DNA from: Turritopsis dohrnii
Lineage: Eukaryota > Cnidaria > Hydrozoa > Anthoathecata > Oceaniidae
Length of the DNA: 64,000 bases
Reading direction: 5' to 3'
Assembly: GCA_027922465.2 (NCBI GenBank)
Contig: BQMF02000043.1
Location: 1,054,001 to 1,118,000, forward strand
Shown one piece after another: positions 1 to 11,660 of this stretch (its first letter is position 1; every line of letters begins with the position of its first letter). Under the pieces are notes generated by a model, which ran no database searches, had not been told where the DNA came from, and saw only the letters and a program-made list of their open reading frames with translations. The translations under genes were made by a program, and so were the position numbers.

Positions 1-649
1 CCATTTTGCGTATCATCAAAGTGTGTTATAAGAGAAAAGGGCGTTAATAGAAACTTTGTATGACAGTTTAATCCACAGCACTTACCTAGTTTTCACAATC
101 GAAATTAGTGTTAGGTTTTCAACTAAAAGTTTGAATAACAGAGTTTGATATTATTGATTAGGTCGTAGTATAATGTTCAAACTGAAACTCGTAATAAAAT
201 GGGCGTTATCAGACTGGTCAGGGTGAATATTTCGGTATTTTCGGTCTGGCGGAATGGGCGTTTTCTAACACCACGTTTATGTGAAGTAATAAACTGGTAG
301 ACATGGAAACCAGGTGTTAAGACACTCAGCTGCAATCTTCAAATAAAAGTTCCTTTATATTTTCATTTTTGAGAAAATAACGAAGAGACATGACCATATA
401 TGGTGAACAAACAAAATCTTTTTGATGAGTTATTTTTTTCTACCAACTGAGGCTGGTCAACAAATTATGTCCAACCAAAATATCGTCATAATAATCATGT
501 CTTTCATGAGTTGTTGCATGGATCCGGACGATTGGTTTCTTACTGTGTGATTTCGTTTCCAATCCTCAATTCACACGAGCGAATTTGTTTTTTTTTATCT
601 GGAGAACACTTTAAATAATTTATTTTAACTGATGATTACCACTGGATAG
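1..649. other. Unassigned AT-rich DNA
   Basis: No coding frame or repeat end that I can support. The motif GGGCGTT recurs several times in the first 260 bases and GGGCGTGAA twice near 1160-1190, which may be the remains of a simple dispersed repeat, but I could not find boundaries. Confidence 0.4.
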
Positions 650-772
650 TCCCAGTGGGCAAATTAGTTGAAAAACCACTGCGATGAAGTGCATTTCTCT
701 GGAAACATACGCACAGCTTCAATAAAAATGCTCTTCATCACAGTGACTTTTTGATGATTTTGCCCACTCTGG
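650..772. repeat. MITE-B copy 1 (short TIR element)
   Basis: About 120 bp with terminal inverted repeats of the form CCCAGTGGGCAAA...TTTTGCCCACT. Just inside lie two inverted blocks, CACTGCGATGAAG on the left and CTTCATCACAGTG on the right, so the unit folds into a hairpin. It is flanked by CTGGATAGT on the left; CTGGATAGT also follows the right TIR, which could be a 9-bp target duplication, or a 5-bp ATAGT if the last four bases belong to the TIR. Eight related copies occur in this window, all left of 24 kb. Confidence 0.75.
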
Positions 773-984
773 ATAGTAGCCGAAACGTCATTTTAATCGC
801 AATAAAATATTCAACATGAAGCTTAATCAGGTTTATTTTTATGATTTATTTGGATAATAAACAAACACATTTTTCAGAAGGATTAAATGAGTACAGTAGT
901 ATCAAAACAGGATTTGTACACGTTTGATAGAGTCAAAAGCGCAGTGCAAAACAAACTTAGAAACTGCGAAAAATCCAACAGCAC

Positions 985-1098
985 TGTTGTTGAGTCATGA
1001 GTCACTGCGGAGGAGTGTGTTCTTATAGAAATATACACACTAGTTTAATGAAAATGCTCTTCATCGCCGTGTCATTTTGACGTTTTTGCCTGTTGAGA
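985..1098. repeat. MITE-B copy 2, degraded left end
   Basis: Same core as the copy at 650: GTCACTGCGGAGGAGTG then an A/T-rich centre then GCTCTTCATCGCCGTG and TTTTTGCC. The left terminal repeat is not recognisable. Confidence 0.65.
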
Positions 1099-1602
1099 AG
1101 GCGCCAGGCTATATGAGGGCACATCGGAAAGTTGAATTAGTTGTCAGATGAGAAATAGTGATGGGCGTGAAAGATGATGGGCGTGAATGAAATCGCGAAT
1201 CGCGTTCTTACTTTTGTTTTTATTTCAAAGAAAATATGTAATCCACTTGATAGGTATTTATAAGAAACATTCCTTTTTCCAAAAGTACTTTTAGAACAAC
1301 AACAACAACAACAACAACAGCAATAGATAAATATTGTTTACATTTTTCATCTAGAGTTTTCTGTCTATTCTCTTACGCGTCACAAAACGAAAACACGAGG
1401 CCACGTGATTGAAGCACGCCCCTCTTCTAAAACGCACGAGACAAATTGGAATAGTCTTGGCGCACTTTCGTCACGCCCCACATACCCTTTCATAAAAGAA
1501 GCTTAAATGTAACTTATTCCTATTTCCACCTTACAAGTTAGTTACCAATCTACAATGGCAAATAACACTATTGGGACGTTTATAGAAAATCAACACTTCT
1601 CT
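1099..1602. other. Non-coding stretch with (AAC)n microsatellite
   Basis: Holds a pure (AAC)n run at about 1293-1322 and no supportable gene. GC-richer patches around 1370-1480 (ACGCGTCACAAAACG, CACGCCCC) have no recognised identity. Confidence 0.5.
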
Positions 1603-1712
1603 TTGACAACCTCGTACGGAATCTTTAGCCAATTTGACAACCTCGTACGGACGGCGGCGAATATATCGAAACGGCAAGAAAGCTTGGGTACGAGGTTGGC
1701 CAATTTGACAGA
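1603..1712. repeat. Palindromic hairpin repeat (anthozoan-type)
   Basis: GCCAATTTGACAACCTCGTACGG on the left is mirrored by GGGTACGAGGTTGGCCAATT on the right around a short centre containing ATATCGAAACGGCAAG. A related hairpin lies at 4130-4203. The terminal GGTACGAGGTTGG resembles hairpin MITEs that I associate with coral and anemone genomes; that association is from memory, not a search. A small frame on the minus strand here is only the translation of the repeat. Confidence 0.6.
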
Positions 1713-2060
1713 CATGTGAAATTCTTTTATCACTGGCAGTATTATGAGACCAGCTATTCTTCGGTGTGTAAGGCCACGCACGAATAAAATCAGAAACAAG
1801 TTTCAGTCATCAGAACGGTTTTACTTAGTTTGACATTGATAAAACACAGACCAGAGCAATAAAGAATTTAAAATGTTAACCGTTCATTTTCATTGCCAAT
1901 TTTATGAAACAATTTGTTCTCAGAGTGTCTGGCTTAACTTAGCAGCGCTGTGTTGACACAGTATTCCAAGGTGCTGTTTAGACGGGCTTTCTTAAGTATC
2001 ACTTGAATGAATCAACATAAAGCGCCGTATAAACACATAGCCACATTTTTATACAAATCC
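1713..2060. other. Unassigned DNA
   Basis: Nothing supportable seen on either strand. Confidence 0.4.
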
Positions 2061-2170
2061 CACCAGGCAAATTTGTCGCTGCGGTGGAGTACTTTTCTAT
2101 AGAAATTTATACACAATTTCAATGAAAATGCACTTCATCGCAGTGACTTTTTGACAATTTTGCTCACTGG
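2061..2170. repeat. MITE-B copy 3
   Basis: CCACCAGGCAAATTTGTCGC on the left and TTTTGCTCACTGGG on the right with the internal GCACTTCATCGCAGTGAC block. Same family as 650-772. Confidence 0.7.
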
Positions 2171-2370
2171 GTAACAACGTACAGATGCAAGGCATCACCA
2201 TATATTTTGAGATATCAGATATTTTTTGAATCAAGTTTCTGCCTCGAGGGAAGATGACAGGAATATGACATCTGTTTGGTCCATAAACTAACAGGTCCAT
2301 GTTAAACCTATGTGGATAAGAGACGCAATAGCAACTGAGTGATGTCAGCCGCATTAATCATTACGCATCG

Positions 2371-2601
2371 TTGTTAACAGTTATTTGACCATGCTACAAC
2401 GTCAATGCAACGTTGTTTTTGGTCCTTTGACCGTCACACAGCGTCTGTACAGCGTCATTTTTGGTTTCTGTTAATCGCCGTTTCGACGTCAAAATCTGAC
2501 GTTGTTTTGGTGTTTTCATTTCGACCGTTAAACGACCGTCAAGCGACGATTAAACACGACGTCGAAACAACGTTGATAAAACGTGTTTGTGATTACTGGG
2601 T
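2371..2601. repeat. MITE-A copy 1 (ACGT-rich element)
   Basis: Dense in AACGTT/GACGTC palindromic words: starts TTTGACCATGCTACAACG and ends ...GTGATTACTGGG. This is the short form (about 230 bp) of a family whose long forms lie at 16074-16985 and 55344-56126. The 83-residue plus-strand frame across it is an artefact of the CpG-rich repeat. Confidence 0.75.
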
Positions 2602-3485
2602 TTCTTTGGGGTCAGAAACACTCACATATATATTGTGTTCGACAGGTGCCTTATGATTTTTTTACATCAAATTCTTTGAATGTTTTGAAATATTTTGTGT
2701 CATCACTGCCACTACATAAAATATCCGAGAACATAATCGGATAATCGGAAAAGTACGGATATGCGTTCGTATGCGATATATAGCATGTTGTTAATGTACA
2801 CAATTGTAAAATGTACGTGTTTTAAATTTACTATTTAAGCACGATAGTATACGACTATCGTATTCTCAAGGTATACAACGAGTGCGTAGGGCGTCATATC
2901 GCTGCATACTTTCGCATTCCGCCGTATACGCAACGCATACTCCAATGGTATACTTCGTTACATGCATATATATTCTTTTGGATGTGTATAGTATCACATA
3001 CATGAAGCGTTTACCGTATATTTGAATAAGTCAGAGTTTTCATTTCGACAGCTACAGCTGTCATCGACGGGCAAAGTTAGAAATTATTTTTGAAATATCT
3101 TAACACACACATGCATTTTCCTGAAAAATTCAGGTAACGCTAATAAAATTTTACTTATAATTTCAATTGTTCTTATTGCCAGTGAAAGCGTTGCTACAAC
3201 GGCAGTAGCGGCTCCTATTTGCGGGCGGTTAATTTCTTTCTTCAGAAATTGCGCCTTGTGCTCAAGGAATATCGAGACAATACATGATAATATTATTGAT
3301 GTTCAATTTGAACTTTCATGAAGTGGATTTATTTCTTCAAGGTTCAGCTCAACAATACTTCTGGTATATCAAAGTTAATTCAAAGAAAAGCTTGGTGTCT
3401 AATTTTCAATCCGAAATAGTGATATGTTAACACGGGTTGATAAAAAGTAAAATGTAAAATGGACTAGACTTAACTTAGAGAACTT
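2602..3485. other. Unassigned DNA with ACGTATGCGTATAC-rich patch
   Basis: Between about 2740 and 3000 the words CGTATGCG, GTATACG and GCATAC recur, giving many small palindromes, but no clean repeat unit. No gene seen. Confidence 0.4.
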
Positions 3486-3590
3486 TCCCAATGGGCAAAT
3501 TTGTTGAAAACCACTGCGAACGAGTGCGTTTCTATAAAAATATACACACTATTTCTGTAAAAATATGCTCTTCATCGCATTAACTTTTTT
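3486..3590. repeat. MITE-B copy 4
   Basis: CCCAATGGGCAAATTTG at the left, CCACTGCGAACGAGTGC and GCTCTTCATCGCATTAAC inside; the right terminal repeat is lost. Confidence 0.65.
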
Positions 3591-4129
3591 GTAGGTAGCG
3601 TTTCAAGCAAGATCATGCTTCCGACACAATTCTGTGACAGCGTTTTTTCTACTTTATTGTCATATCCATCATCTTCTGTGTCGCTCATTTATTCGACAGG
3701 TATATGGCTCCACATTTCTCTATCCTCCAATTTAGTACGCGTGAGTGTTTCTAAATTATGCTCTTAAATTTTAGCACATGTGTGTGAACCTACAATTAAA
3801 GTTCTTAGAAACTATGTTCTTCTAAAAAAGACTGCCATAATTCATCACTATTCTGTTTTATAAGTCAAAAGAGCATGAAAATTTATCTTGTTCACTTGTT
3901 GATTATTTTAAGAACTTTTTGTTGTTAGCCTATCTCATTGTAAATACATAATGTCACCATACCAGTGCTTTTTGAATTGAAATGATAGCTAAAATAATGT
4001 TATTTTGAATAATTGAATTTTTAGACTCCAATTCTTATCTTCCTCAGCAGTAAATCGGATGATTTCTTCTTTTTGCTCGAAAATCCTGCGGTCGTTGTAA
4101 TTTTTCAGCCAACAGAATTCGTTAATTCG
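3591..4129. other. Unassigned DNA
   Basis: No supportable coding frame or repeat boundary. Confidence 0.4.
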
Positions 4130-4203
4130 GTAGCGTTCGCCAGGGTCTTCTTTGCCGCTATCCGTATATCGAAAAGGCAAGAGACCCTGGGTTCGAGGTT
4201 GAC
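4130..4203. repeat. Hairpin repeat, GGGTTCGAGGTTG end
   Basis: GCCAGGGTCTTCTTTGCC pairs with GGCAAGAGACCCTGG about 20 bases later, and the unit ends GGTTCGAGGTTG. Related to the hairpin at 1603-1712. Confidence 0.6.
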
Positions 4204-4401
4204 TTAAATTCAAGAGAAAATTTTATATGCAAGATAAGTAATTATTCAAGGATTTTCGGTTACTCAGATCTGGTCAGTAATTTATCGATCACTAATGGAG
4301 GGAGGATAAGTGATGTGAAGAACAGGCGAAGAATTATGCAAAAACTATTATTTATCATTTTAGTAATTCATCTTTTATCCAAATCCTTCAAATGAGATAA
4401 T

Positions 4402-6219
4402 TATATATTTCCCCGTAGGACGAAATATATGTTAAAATCGGCATTTTCCTTCTCCTTCTTCTTCTTCTTCTTCTCCTTCTTCTCCGTTCACTTTTATAGC
4501 CGCGGTTCGGTATTGAATTTTCGCCTAGCCAAAGTAGATAAGAATAGAGGCTAGTCTACAGCACGCCATTTTTTCAGTCAGTGCAGATGAGCAGTAGAAG
4601 ATATTTGCTTTTTTTATGCTAGCTTTTAAAATGATTCAATAGATGAAACGTTAAATGATGGAAATGAATCGATTTAGTTCAGTGTTGTCTTAAAAAGATT
4701 TGTAAAAACTTTTGAATGAACGTGTAAAAACCATAAAAAAATTGATAATCAATGATGTTTTGTTATTGGACAATAATGTTATGATGATGATTAGTAATTA
4801 ATTTGCTTCGAACAGCAAACCATTGAAGCTGTGGTTTCAGTGAAAAAGTGAAATTTCATTATCAATAGCCAGGCTGAAGATTTATTTTCATTTTACATCC
4901 TGATATAATGTAGCCCAACTGAACTGAATGAAAGCATGATGGATGTACCAGCCATAATAAAGGAAACCCTTTTCATGTGGAGAACAACCAGTTCAACAAG
5001 TTTGTTAATTCAAAAAGTACATACAAAAACAGCAAGTAAAAACGTGATGTCGTATATACAATAAGAAGTTCAGAAAACCAATTACGTATAATTTTAAAAC
5101 ACAGGATATTGAGACACAATAACTTGAAAGAATCTGGTCGAGTGTGCTTCCCTGGATAGTCATTTTAATCCAACAACAGAAACATAGTTTACTATGGATT
5201 AATTCCATGGTCACGTACACTGTTTTGATACTGTATATCATGTTTTATTTTGCAAAATTTAATTATACTGTCAATTTTCCTGTACGAACAACGAACGTAA
5301 CAAAACACAATATATACAAATGACAGTCTGTAAATTAAATCAAGCCGGAACACGAATTTCTACCTACAGCTATGTAGTGATTTGGTTATGGATATGTATT
5401 TTCACTACCAAAGTTTTTTTTCCATTTGGGATTTATAATGAAGGTCATTTTTTACCACAAAATAAACAATGGGTGCGTGAACATATTTTTTTGAATACTT
5501 GAGTTTTATAAATTGTCACTTTAAGCCCATCTTTTTTATGAAAATAACTATTCTGTCCTAAATTGAAATTACACGTAGTATTTGTTAGTAGAGATTTTGA
5601 TTGCTTTTGATAGTTATTTGCTTATTATGTCTACCCGAAAGTATACTGTGATATCAAAATTAGGTTTAACAGGTTTTGTTTTTTTGTACAGAAAGCCTGT
5701 ATATATACAAATTTGATTGTATAATGTAAGATAGTTTTATCCGAGTTACAAAAAGCAAGTGTTCTGTTAAATTAAATTGTTTACCGTGATTTTATGGTAT
5801 AAAGGATAGGAAACTTGTCAAGCTTCTGCAACAATAAAGATCATACATATATTATATGATGATGAAATTGTCTTACACATTGATGGGGTTGTTGATATGC
5901 AGTTGTTTAAGGGGAAATATTAGTCGCATTCAGTTCTTATAATTTTCAGCTACGTGTCCATAGTAACTTCTCAGTCACTTTTTAACTCCTCTACTTTTAA
6001 GAGAAACCTTATCATTTGACCGTGAACAACTTCATTTCATAATAAGTTCAAAGTAAGTTTTTTTGTGGTATTAAATTCAATCTGAGTATGAGGTTGCTGG
6101 TAGTTATACTGTAATTATTTAACGATACATTTTTCTCATGGTTATCAATGTACACACAATAATTGGTAAAATGTTTGCAACTTTGGGGAAATATATAGTC
6201 GCATTTTTGCGAATCTTGT
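4402..6219 (+). mobile_element. HINE-1 copy 1 (Helentron-type non-autonomous element)
   Basis: Begins TATATATTTCCCCGTAGG and ends with a small hairpin TCGCATTTTTGCGA followed by ATCTTGT. The 5' end ATATATTTCCCC is repeated inverted as GGGGAAATATAT just inside the 3' hairpin, giving asymmetric terminal inverted repeats. The uninterrupted paralogous site at about 63615-63640 shows that the insertion lies exactly between two T residues with no other duplication. Subterminal inverted repeats, a 3' stem-loop and T|T insertion are the known hallmarks of Helentrons and their HINE derivatives. A (TTC)n tract lies at 4447-4485. No coding capacity is seen. Confidence 0.8.
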
Positions 6220-6779
6220 TTTAGATATTGATTTCATGACAGAATTCGATGTTTCGACGAAATCTGAGCTATGTCGGCACACGGATATCCAAAGTACGTC
6301 TGTACGAAAAACGCAGTCATTTGATATTAAAGCATAAATAATGAAAACACCACTGGGAAATCAATCTTTTCAAAAATGTCTCGTCTCGTTCTTAAAAATG
6401 TTTTCATGGAAATGTTGAAATGATATTAAAATCTCAGAGCGAGGCTGGGAGAATTAACATGGTGATACATTTTTTAATCAGCTTGATGATCTGTTTTGAA
6501 GACTAAAGAAAATTTGTAATTAAAATTGGATAAGCAGAATAAGAAATCATTAAGGACTTACGGTCTTAACGGATAATTCAGAAAGAATTTCAGATTAATC
6601 AGATATCTATCTGAATCCCTGAAACAATCAAGCTGCAGTATGCGTTCTAAAGGATAAGACATGATTTCAAACGTCCTTGACGTCTGCAAGTGAAAAACCA
6701 TCATTGAAAAGAGAAGGCAAAACAAAAAATGTCATCTGATCCAACAGTGGAGAATACATCCTCTGCAACTTGGTGTTGC

Positions 6780-7276
6780 TCTCAATTCATCTCATTCATC
6801 TACATCTTTTGTGGCCACCAATTTTTTTCGGTTGTAATAAAATAGGCCACCGCTTGCTTGATTCTTGGGAGAAAGACCAAATGTAATAGATAAACATCTT
6901 CTTCACTATCCATATTCAAGTGTCCTAAACGATGGAAGATATTTTTATACCTAGTGACATGGAATAAGTTTTGCATACTATGCTCATTATTTTCATGACT
7001 AATTATACGAAATGCATTGCTGTTGCACTTAACGGCAGAAAGCATTGTTAAAAGTAAAGATACCACTAAAGGTTTTAATATTGGTTACCTTCAGCATCCT
7101 TTACTTGTGTAGTAGAACTGATGGGCAACGTTTACCCACACATCTCTCCGTGATCTCTGAATCTGGTTCCTCATAAAAGTGCCTGCAAGATAACTTCCAC
7201 GGCCTGCTACTCGATATTGTTCGATTTTGTCCCTAAAAAGCCAAATAAACAAAACGGTAAACGTCCAACAATTCAT
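6780..7276 (-). pseudogene. Integrase-like (rve/DDE) transposase fragment
   Basis: Two minus-strand frames give GRGSYLAGTFMRNQ, RRDVWVNVAHQFYY and, after a frame break, EEDVYLLHLVFLPRIKQAV. These match the C-terminal half of an integrase-core protein family common in animal genomes, whose usual pattern is G-R-S-x-x-N-Q-R-I-E-R-L-W-R-D-V-F followed by L-H-x-V-F-L-P-R-I-N. Where the family has the catalytic-looking QRIERLWRD, this copy reads QIQRSRRD, so the conserved glutamate is lost, and stops interrupt the frame. The copy at 58225-58680 is parallel and equally broken. Family membership is from recall; the element superfamily is not identified. Confidence 0.55.
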
Positions 7277-7652
7277 CCAGAAAACTAAAAAACTCTTTCA
7301 TTATTTTACTCACACTCCCTCAGCCTTTGTTCCTCTAGCTTCAACATTATCCACATGCCATTACTGTGATTTTCATAGACCTTACCACTTATCTCAGTTT
7401 TTCAACAGTTTCCGACAATTTTGCGGAGCAGATTCAGGCTACGGAAAATCCATGAATATAAATTCGCCTTGCATAAAAAATGGTGTTGAATATGTATACA
7501 TCAAGCGATTAAATCTTTTGTTTGAATGTGAATGTAAATTTCTTGAGAAAGTAAATTTTGCTTGAATAAAAAAAATATTTCTTGAATGTGAATAAAAAAA
7601 TTCCTTGAACGTGAGTAACAGTTTCTTGAATGTGCATACAACTTTGTCGTCA

Positions 7653-7829
7653 ATTTGACCATGCTACAACGTCAATGCAACGTTGTATTTGGTTTTTTAT
7701 GATTGTCGTTTTGACTTCAAAATCCGAAGTTGTTTAGCTGTTTCCATTTCGACCTTAAAACGACCGTCAAGCGGCGATGGAATACGACGTCGAAACAACA
7801 TTGAAACAACGTCTTTGTGCTTACTGGGA
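7653..7829. repeat. MITE-A copy 2
   Basis: TTTGACCATGCTACAACG at the left end and GTCTTTGTGCTTACTGGG at the right end, with the AACGTT/GACGTC words between. Present at the same place in the inverted relative (57533 onward), so it predates the divergence of the two copies. Confidence 0.75.
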
Positions 7830-8379
7830 AGCGAACCGCAACGATTTTTGTGTATGAGGTCACATAAAGTTGTTCAGCCAACTTGAATACGTCTGTTATA
7901 CTGGCAACCAATACTACACAGCCAAACAGATATTTAAGAGGCTAGTGGGGTATCAGTGGGGGTATCTAGTACATCAAGCAGTTCAGTTCCTGTTTAGCTT
8001 CAGAAAGAGATTAAAAGACATGTAATAACAATCGAAAGTTCCATGTGTTATCGCATAGATCTCCACGAACTTTCAAATAGCCGAAATCATTAGCCAAACA
8101 ATCAAACAATTACAAAAGTAAATGTATTGTAGAAAAGAGATTTGAATGAAACATTACAGGAATCTCATCTTGTACCAAGTAGCTATGTTCAGGTGAAAAC
8201 CCTTGCATGATTATTTTCAAACATTGTAAACATCTATAAAATTGGTGTTGTCCTGGTCAAGATACAAGAAGATGTTTGTAACAGAATTGAAAAATTATCA
8301 AATTCTTGATTCCAGCTTGAACAGACTGTCATAGCTAAAGATGATGAGGTAATAATTTGTTGATAATTTGCTGAAATGG

Positions 8380-9789
8380 ACTCAGCAGTCAAAAATTATT
8401 ATCATAATCCAGTTATTTCAGTTTCAAATTCAGTTTGAATTTTGCGCAAAAGTTTTTGAGGCTCATACTGTATGCGAAGGTATTAGCTAATATACTGAAA
8501 TTATTCTTTTCTTTTCTTTTCTTTTGCTTGGAACAATCAATCACGTAACTTAATAGGCAATTATACTGAATTATACAACTATACCTTAAAACATATATAT
8601 TTTGCATGTGTTAGTATGGACGCAAACCTTATCGAGGGAGTGTTCACCAGCGAAAAATCCACCTCTGTGGAGACAAACTTCCACCCCATCTATGAGACAT
8701 ATCTTGCTTTTTATCTGCCTTATGGAAGCTCATTTGAGAGATATCACAATCACAATCAATATCACAATCTGGATCCTTTGCATACTGTGAGAAATTCCGT
8801 ATGATACCCTGGAAACATTTGTGTACTTATGGATGTCTGTGCCCAAAAACTTGCAACTGTGTAATGAACTTGTTACCAGAGATTCTTTAACTGTTTGTTG
8901 AAGTTTGTTGAAATAACCCATTGAGGCAAGAATGATGTAAAGTGAATTAGGAAAATTGACAGAAGTGATTAGTATCTTTAAAAGAGGCAGCTGAAACTCA
9001 CATTAAAGTCTTCCAGTCATGCTCATTCTCCATTTTAATGAAGCATATACGACAGTGAAATCTGATCTGGGACAGGTTTTTCTTATTTTCCGAGTGTTTT
9101 TTTCTAATCCAATTCTCTGTCTTCTTGTTTGTCACAAGACAATAATGCAAACATGAATGGGAGGCGAGGGTCAACGCCTTCACCTGATGTCTATATAAAT
9201 AGCCAATTTGTCAGTCTGTCTGTCTGACAGACAAGATGGTATCAACATTTAAATGGTACACCAAGTAATACTAGATGTAAGTTTGCACAAGGTTTATTGG
9301 CTCCTCTGCCGAACGACTCGCAACTGCTAGTCAAGTACTATTTTCCATGTTCTATTTCAGTACGGCTCACAAATTTGGGACCGATTGATTTCTACATTTA
9401 AATGCGCCAAAATTGTGGAGTGCCATGCTGTGGAAACAGGCACGGCAAGTAACCCCATTTGAGCCAGAAAAAGAAGCTCCTGTGTTTTCAGTTTCATATA
9501 CATTTTTTGCGTCCTGTCTGGGATGGATTTCAGGCTTTCTCCAGGTGTGCGACCATAGAGCTCATCACTCATTGTTTTTCTGCGTTTTCAAAATGTCATC
9601 TTCTGATGTCTTGGGGGAATTTGCCGCTTCTTGGGTAGAGGTCTTTTTGTTGATGTCACAACAGTTTCGCCGCCGTCAACTTCCTCTTCTATGTCATAAT
9701 CTTGAAATAAAATTGGTGAATGTTTTTGTGTTTCCCTCTCCATGCCAGCTTCGTTCCAATTGTAGTCAGATTCCTATAGTAAATTTATT
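8380..9789. other. Unassigned DNA with (TTTTC)n tract
   Basis: Contains a short (TTTTC)n run at about 8501-8525 and small frames of no recognised similarity. A plus-strand phrase near 9391-9440 reads QNCGVPCCGNRHGK, reminiscent of a THAP zinc-finger start, but it ends at a stop and nothing follows. Confidence 0.35.
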
Positions 9790-10590
9790 TAGACACCATG
9801 TACAGAGGAGTAATGGCGAAAGGTTGCGTCGCATTATGAACAAATTTGGAACTCTCCGAATTGCATTGGCTCTATGGATGGAAAGCACATCGTTATAAAG
9901 CAACCGAAAAATAGTGGATCATTTTCTAGTAACTATAAAGGTACTTTCAGCATCGCATTTCTGCTCGCTTTAGTTGACGCAAATTACAAATTTATTTACG
10001 GGGATAATTTCGTCGGGAAAAAGTGACGAAATGTTTCGCTTCGTGACGAAAATTTTCCCCGACGAAAATTTTGAAAAAGTGAAATTTTTAAGGAAGTATT
10101 AGTAAAATTCTGCAAAATGACGAAATTTTCCCCGGCGAAAAGTTTTCCTCGACGTAAATTTTCCCCGACGAAATTATCCCCGATAAAGTTACGTTGATTT
10201 GGGCTGCAATGGCAAAATTAGTGACAGAAGGGTGTGCCAAAATTCTACACTTTCAAGAGCCATATACGACAACGTTATCAATGTTCCATCGCCAAAGTTA
10301 GTAGGAAAAGGGGAATATTCACTATCACATGTCATAGTCGCGGATTATGCTTTTCCACTGAAAGAACATATCATGAAGGCTAATGAGTTCCGGGCATTAT
10401 CTCATGAGAATAGTGTTTTCAACTACCAATTGAGCAGAGCGTACCGTATAGTAGAAAATACTTTTGGAATATCAGCTAACCGACGTTGTTATCACCTGAA
10501 AATGTAAAGAAAGTCACACTAGCAAGTTGCACGCTTCACAATTTTCTTTCTGAGAAAACACCCTCAGAGTATTCACCATCAGGATGTTGA
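9790..10590 (+). pseudogene. PIF/Harbinger transposase relic, split by a MITE
   Basis: A plus-strand frame reads WNSPNCIGSMDGKHI then NSGSFSSNYKGTFSIAFLLA and VDANYKFIY, which is the first-aspartate block of the Harbinger DDE nuclease (DDE_Tnp_4: G-x-I/M-DGKH). After a 0.19-kb insertion it resumes with DLGCNGKISDRR (second aspartate), VADYAFPLKEHIM and FNYQLSRAYRIVENTFGI (third-residue block). A TAA stop lies just before the WRKV motif and the N-terminal domain is not recognisable. All three catalytic blocks survive, but the gene is dead. It is unlike the other two Harbinger copies in detail, so it is a separate family. Confidence 0.8.
9999..10187. repeat. Palindromic MITE inside the Harbinger relic
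   Basis: GGGGATAATTTCGTCGGG at the left mirrors CCCGACGAAATTATCCCC at the right, and the interior repeats the words GACGAAAATTTTCCCC several times in both orientations. It interrupts the codon run FIY|VDLGCNG of the transposase. TTAC lies on both sides and may be the target duplication, though the exact ends are ambiguous. Confidence 0.7.
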
Positions 10591-11325
10591 TATTTTGGAA
10601 AATGGTTAGGTTAACAGTGGTGAATGGCGTTCACCGATAGAAAGAGGAATGAGGTCGTTTAAATTCACTAGCAGCAACAACTAAAGAAATGCTGCAAAAG
10701 CTATCAGAGATAAATTTCGTGCGTACTTCAACACAAAACGGTGCTCTGTTCCATGGCAAAAAAAATTTGAGTCGCGTAGAAATACCAAGGACTGGAAGTA
10801 GGGCTATATACTTTCGTAAACATCGTCACGTCTGGCTCCACTTATGTTACTGTTGTTTACTTTTCTCAATTCAATACAGGCTAAAACATTCACATGCTTT
10901 CTTTCATTCAGACCATTCAAAATATCACAAGCCTTACATTCCTAATTTGTCTTTGAAAACCTCAAAGCTCCTTCCTTTCGCATTTCTGCCCTTCTAAAGT
11001 GGGGATTTGACGTCCCATAAACTTGATTGACTCCTCCAAATTTCAATAAAAGCTGCAGTTGCTTCTTTGTTAGTTCCTGTCATTACAGCTTCCGTAGCCC
11101 ATTTAGAGGCTTTCAATGCTCTAAGACCTTCTTCACAGGATCTTCATTAATAACATTACCTTAAGGAACTGGAGAGGCTATCCTGGGTAAACATTAGGAT
11201 ACAATACAATATAATAGATTACATGTTAGTGCGCTTATCCACAAGTTGCGACTTCCCTTCGCTGTACACGATACATATTTCGCACGGCACAGAGTTCGTC
11301 ATCAAGTTAACATTTTATATAACAA
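10591..11325. other. Unassigned DNA downstream of the transposase relic
   Basis: No gene recognised. A sentence of about 25 bases around 11222-11250 (GCGCTTATCCACAAGTTGCGAC) has a relative at 53251-53280, marking an unidentified dispersed repeat. Confidence 0.35.
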
Positions 11326-11428
11326 GGTTGAAAAACCACTGCTAAGGAGTGCATTTCCCTAGAAATATACATGATATCTCAATAAAAATGATCTCCGTCG
11401 CAGTGACATTTTGAAGATTTTGCCAAGC
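11326..11428. repeat. MITE-B copy 5
   Basis: AAAAACCACTGCTAAGGAGTG and TCTCCGTCGCAGTGAC with a degraded GATTTTGCC end. Confidence 0.65.
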
Positions 11429-11660
11429 ATGAAACATTACATATGTTGCCAATTTTTGTATTTCTTTGCCATACCGCAAACAAACGATTATGTGTATAAA
11501 TTTTAAAGTGTGCTACAACATGAATTCAAAAAATCGTCTTTTACAGTCAAAATGTTGCAACTTCGTGGGATTTGTAATGGGGAAAAACTTTAGTTACTTC
11601 CCGTTACAATATACTGTGCAAATATTCAAACGTTTGATACAAAAATTCTACTATCGCAAT

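Larger units (their letters stand above)
4207..8378 (-). mobile_element. Degraded integrase-encoding element, copy 1
   Basis: This block recurs, reverse-complemented and with about 49 kb between, at 57095-63832. Homology starts at TTCAAGAGAAAATTTTA (left) and runs to about GAAATGGACTCAGCAGTC (right). It contains an integrase-like pseudogene on the minus strand (6780-7276), a MITE-A copy at 7653-7829 shared with the other copy, and a HINE insertion at 4402-6219 that the other copy lacks. A segment near 8020-8255 is also absent from the other copy. True termini of the ancestral element are not resolved. Confidence 0.65.

Noticed and set aside
2405..2656. 83-residue plus-strand frame
   Set aside because: Lies over MITE-A; frame follows the AACGTT/GACGTC repeats and is not kept in other copies.
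5005..5241. Minus-strand frame shared with 59504-59698
   Set aside because: Shared only because both lie in HINE-1 copies; length and residues differ through indels, so it is not under coding constraint.
9391..9440. THAP zinc-finger start (QNCGVPCCGNRHGK)
   Set aside because: Stops after 15 codons and the rest of the THAP fold is not found downstream.
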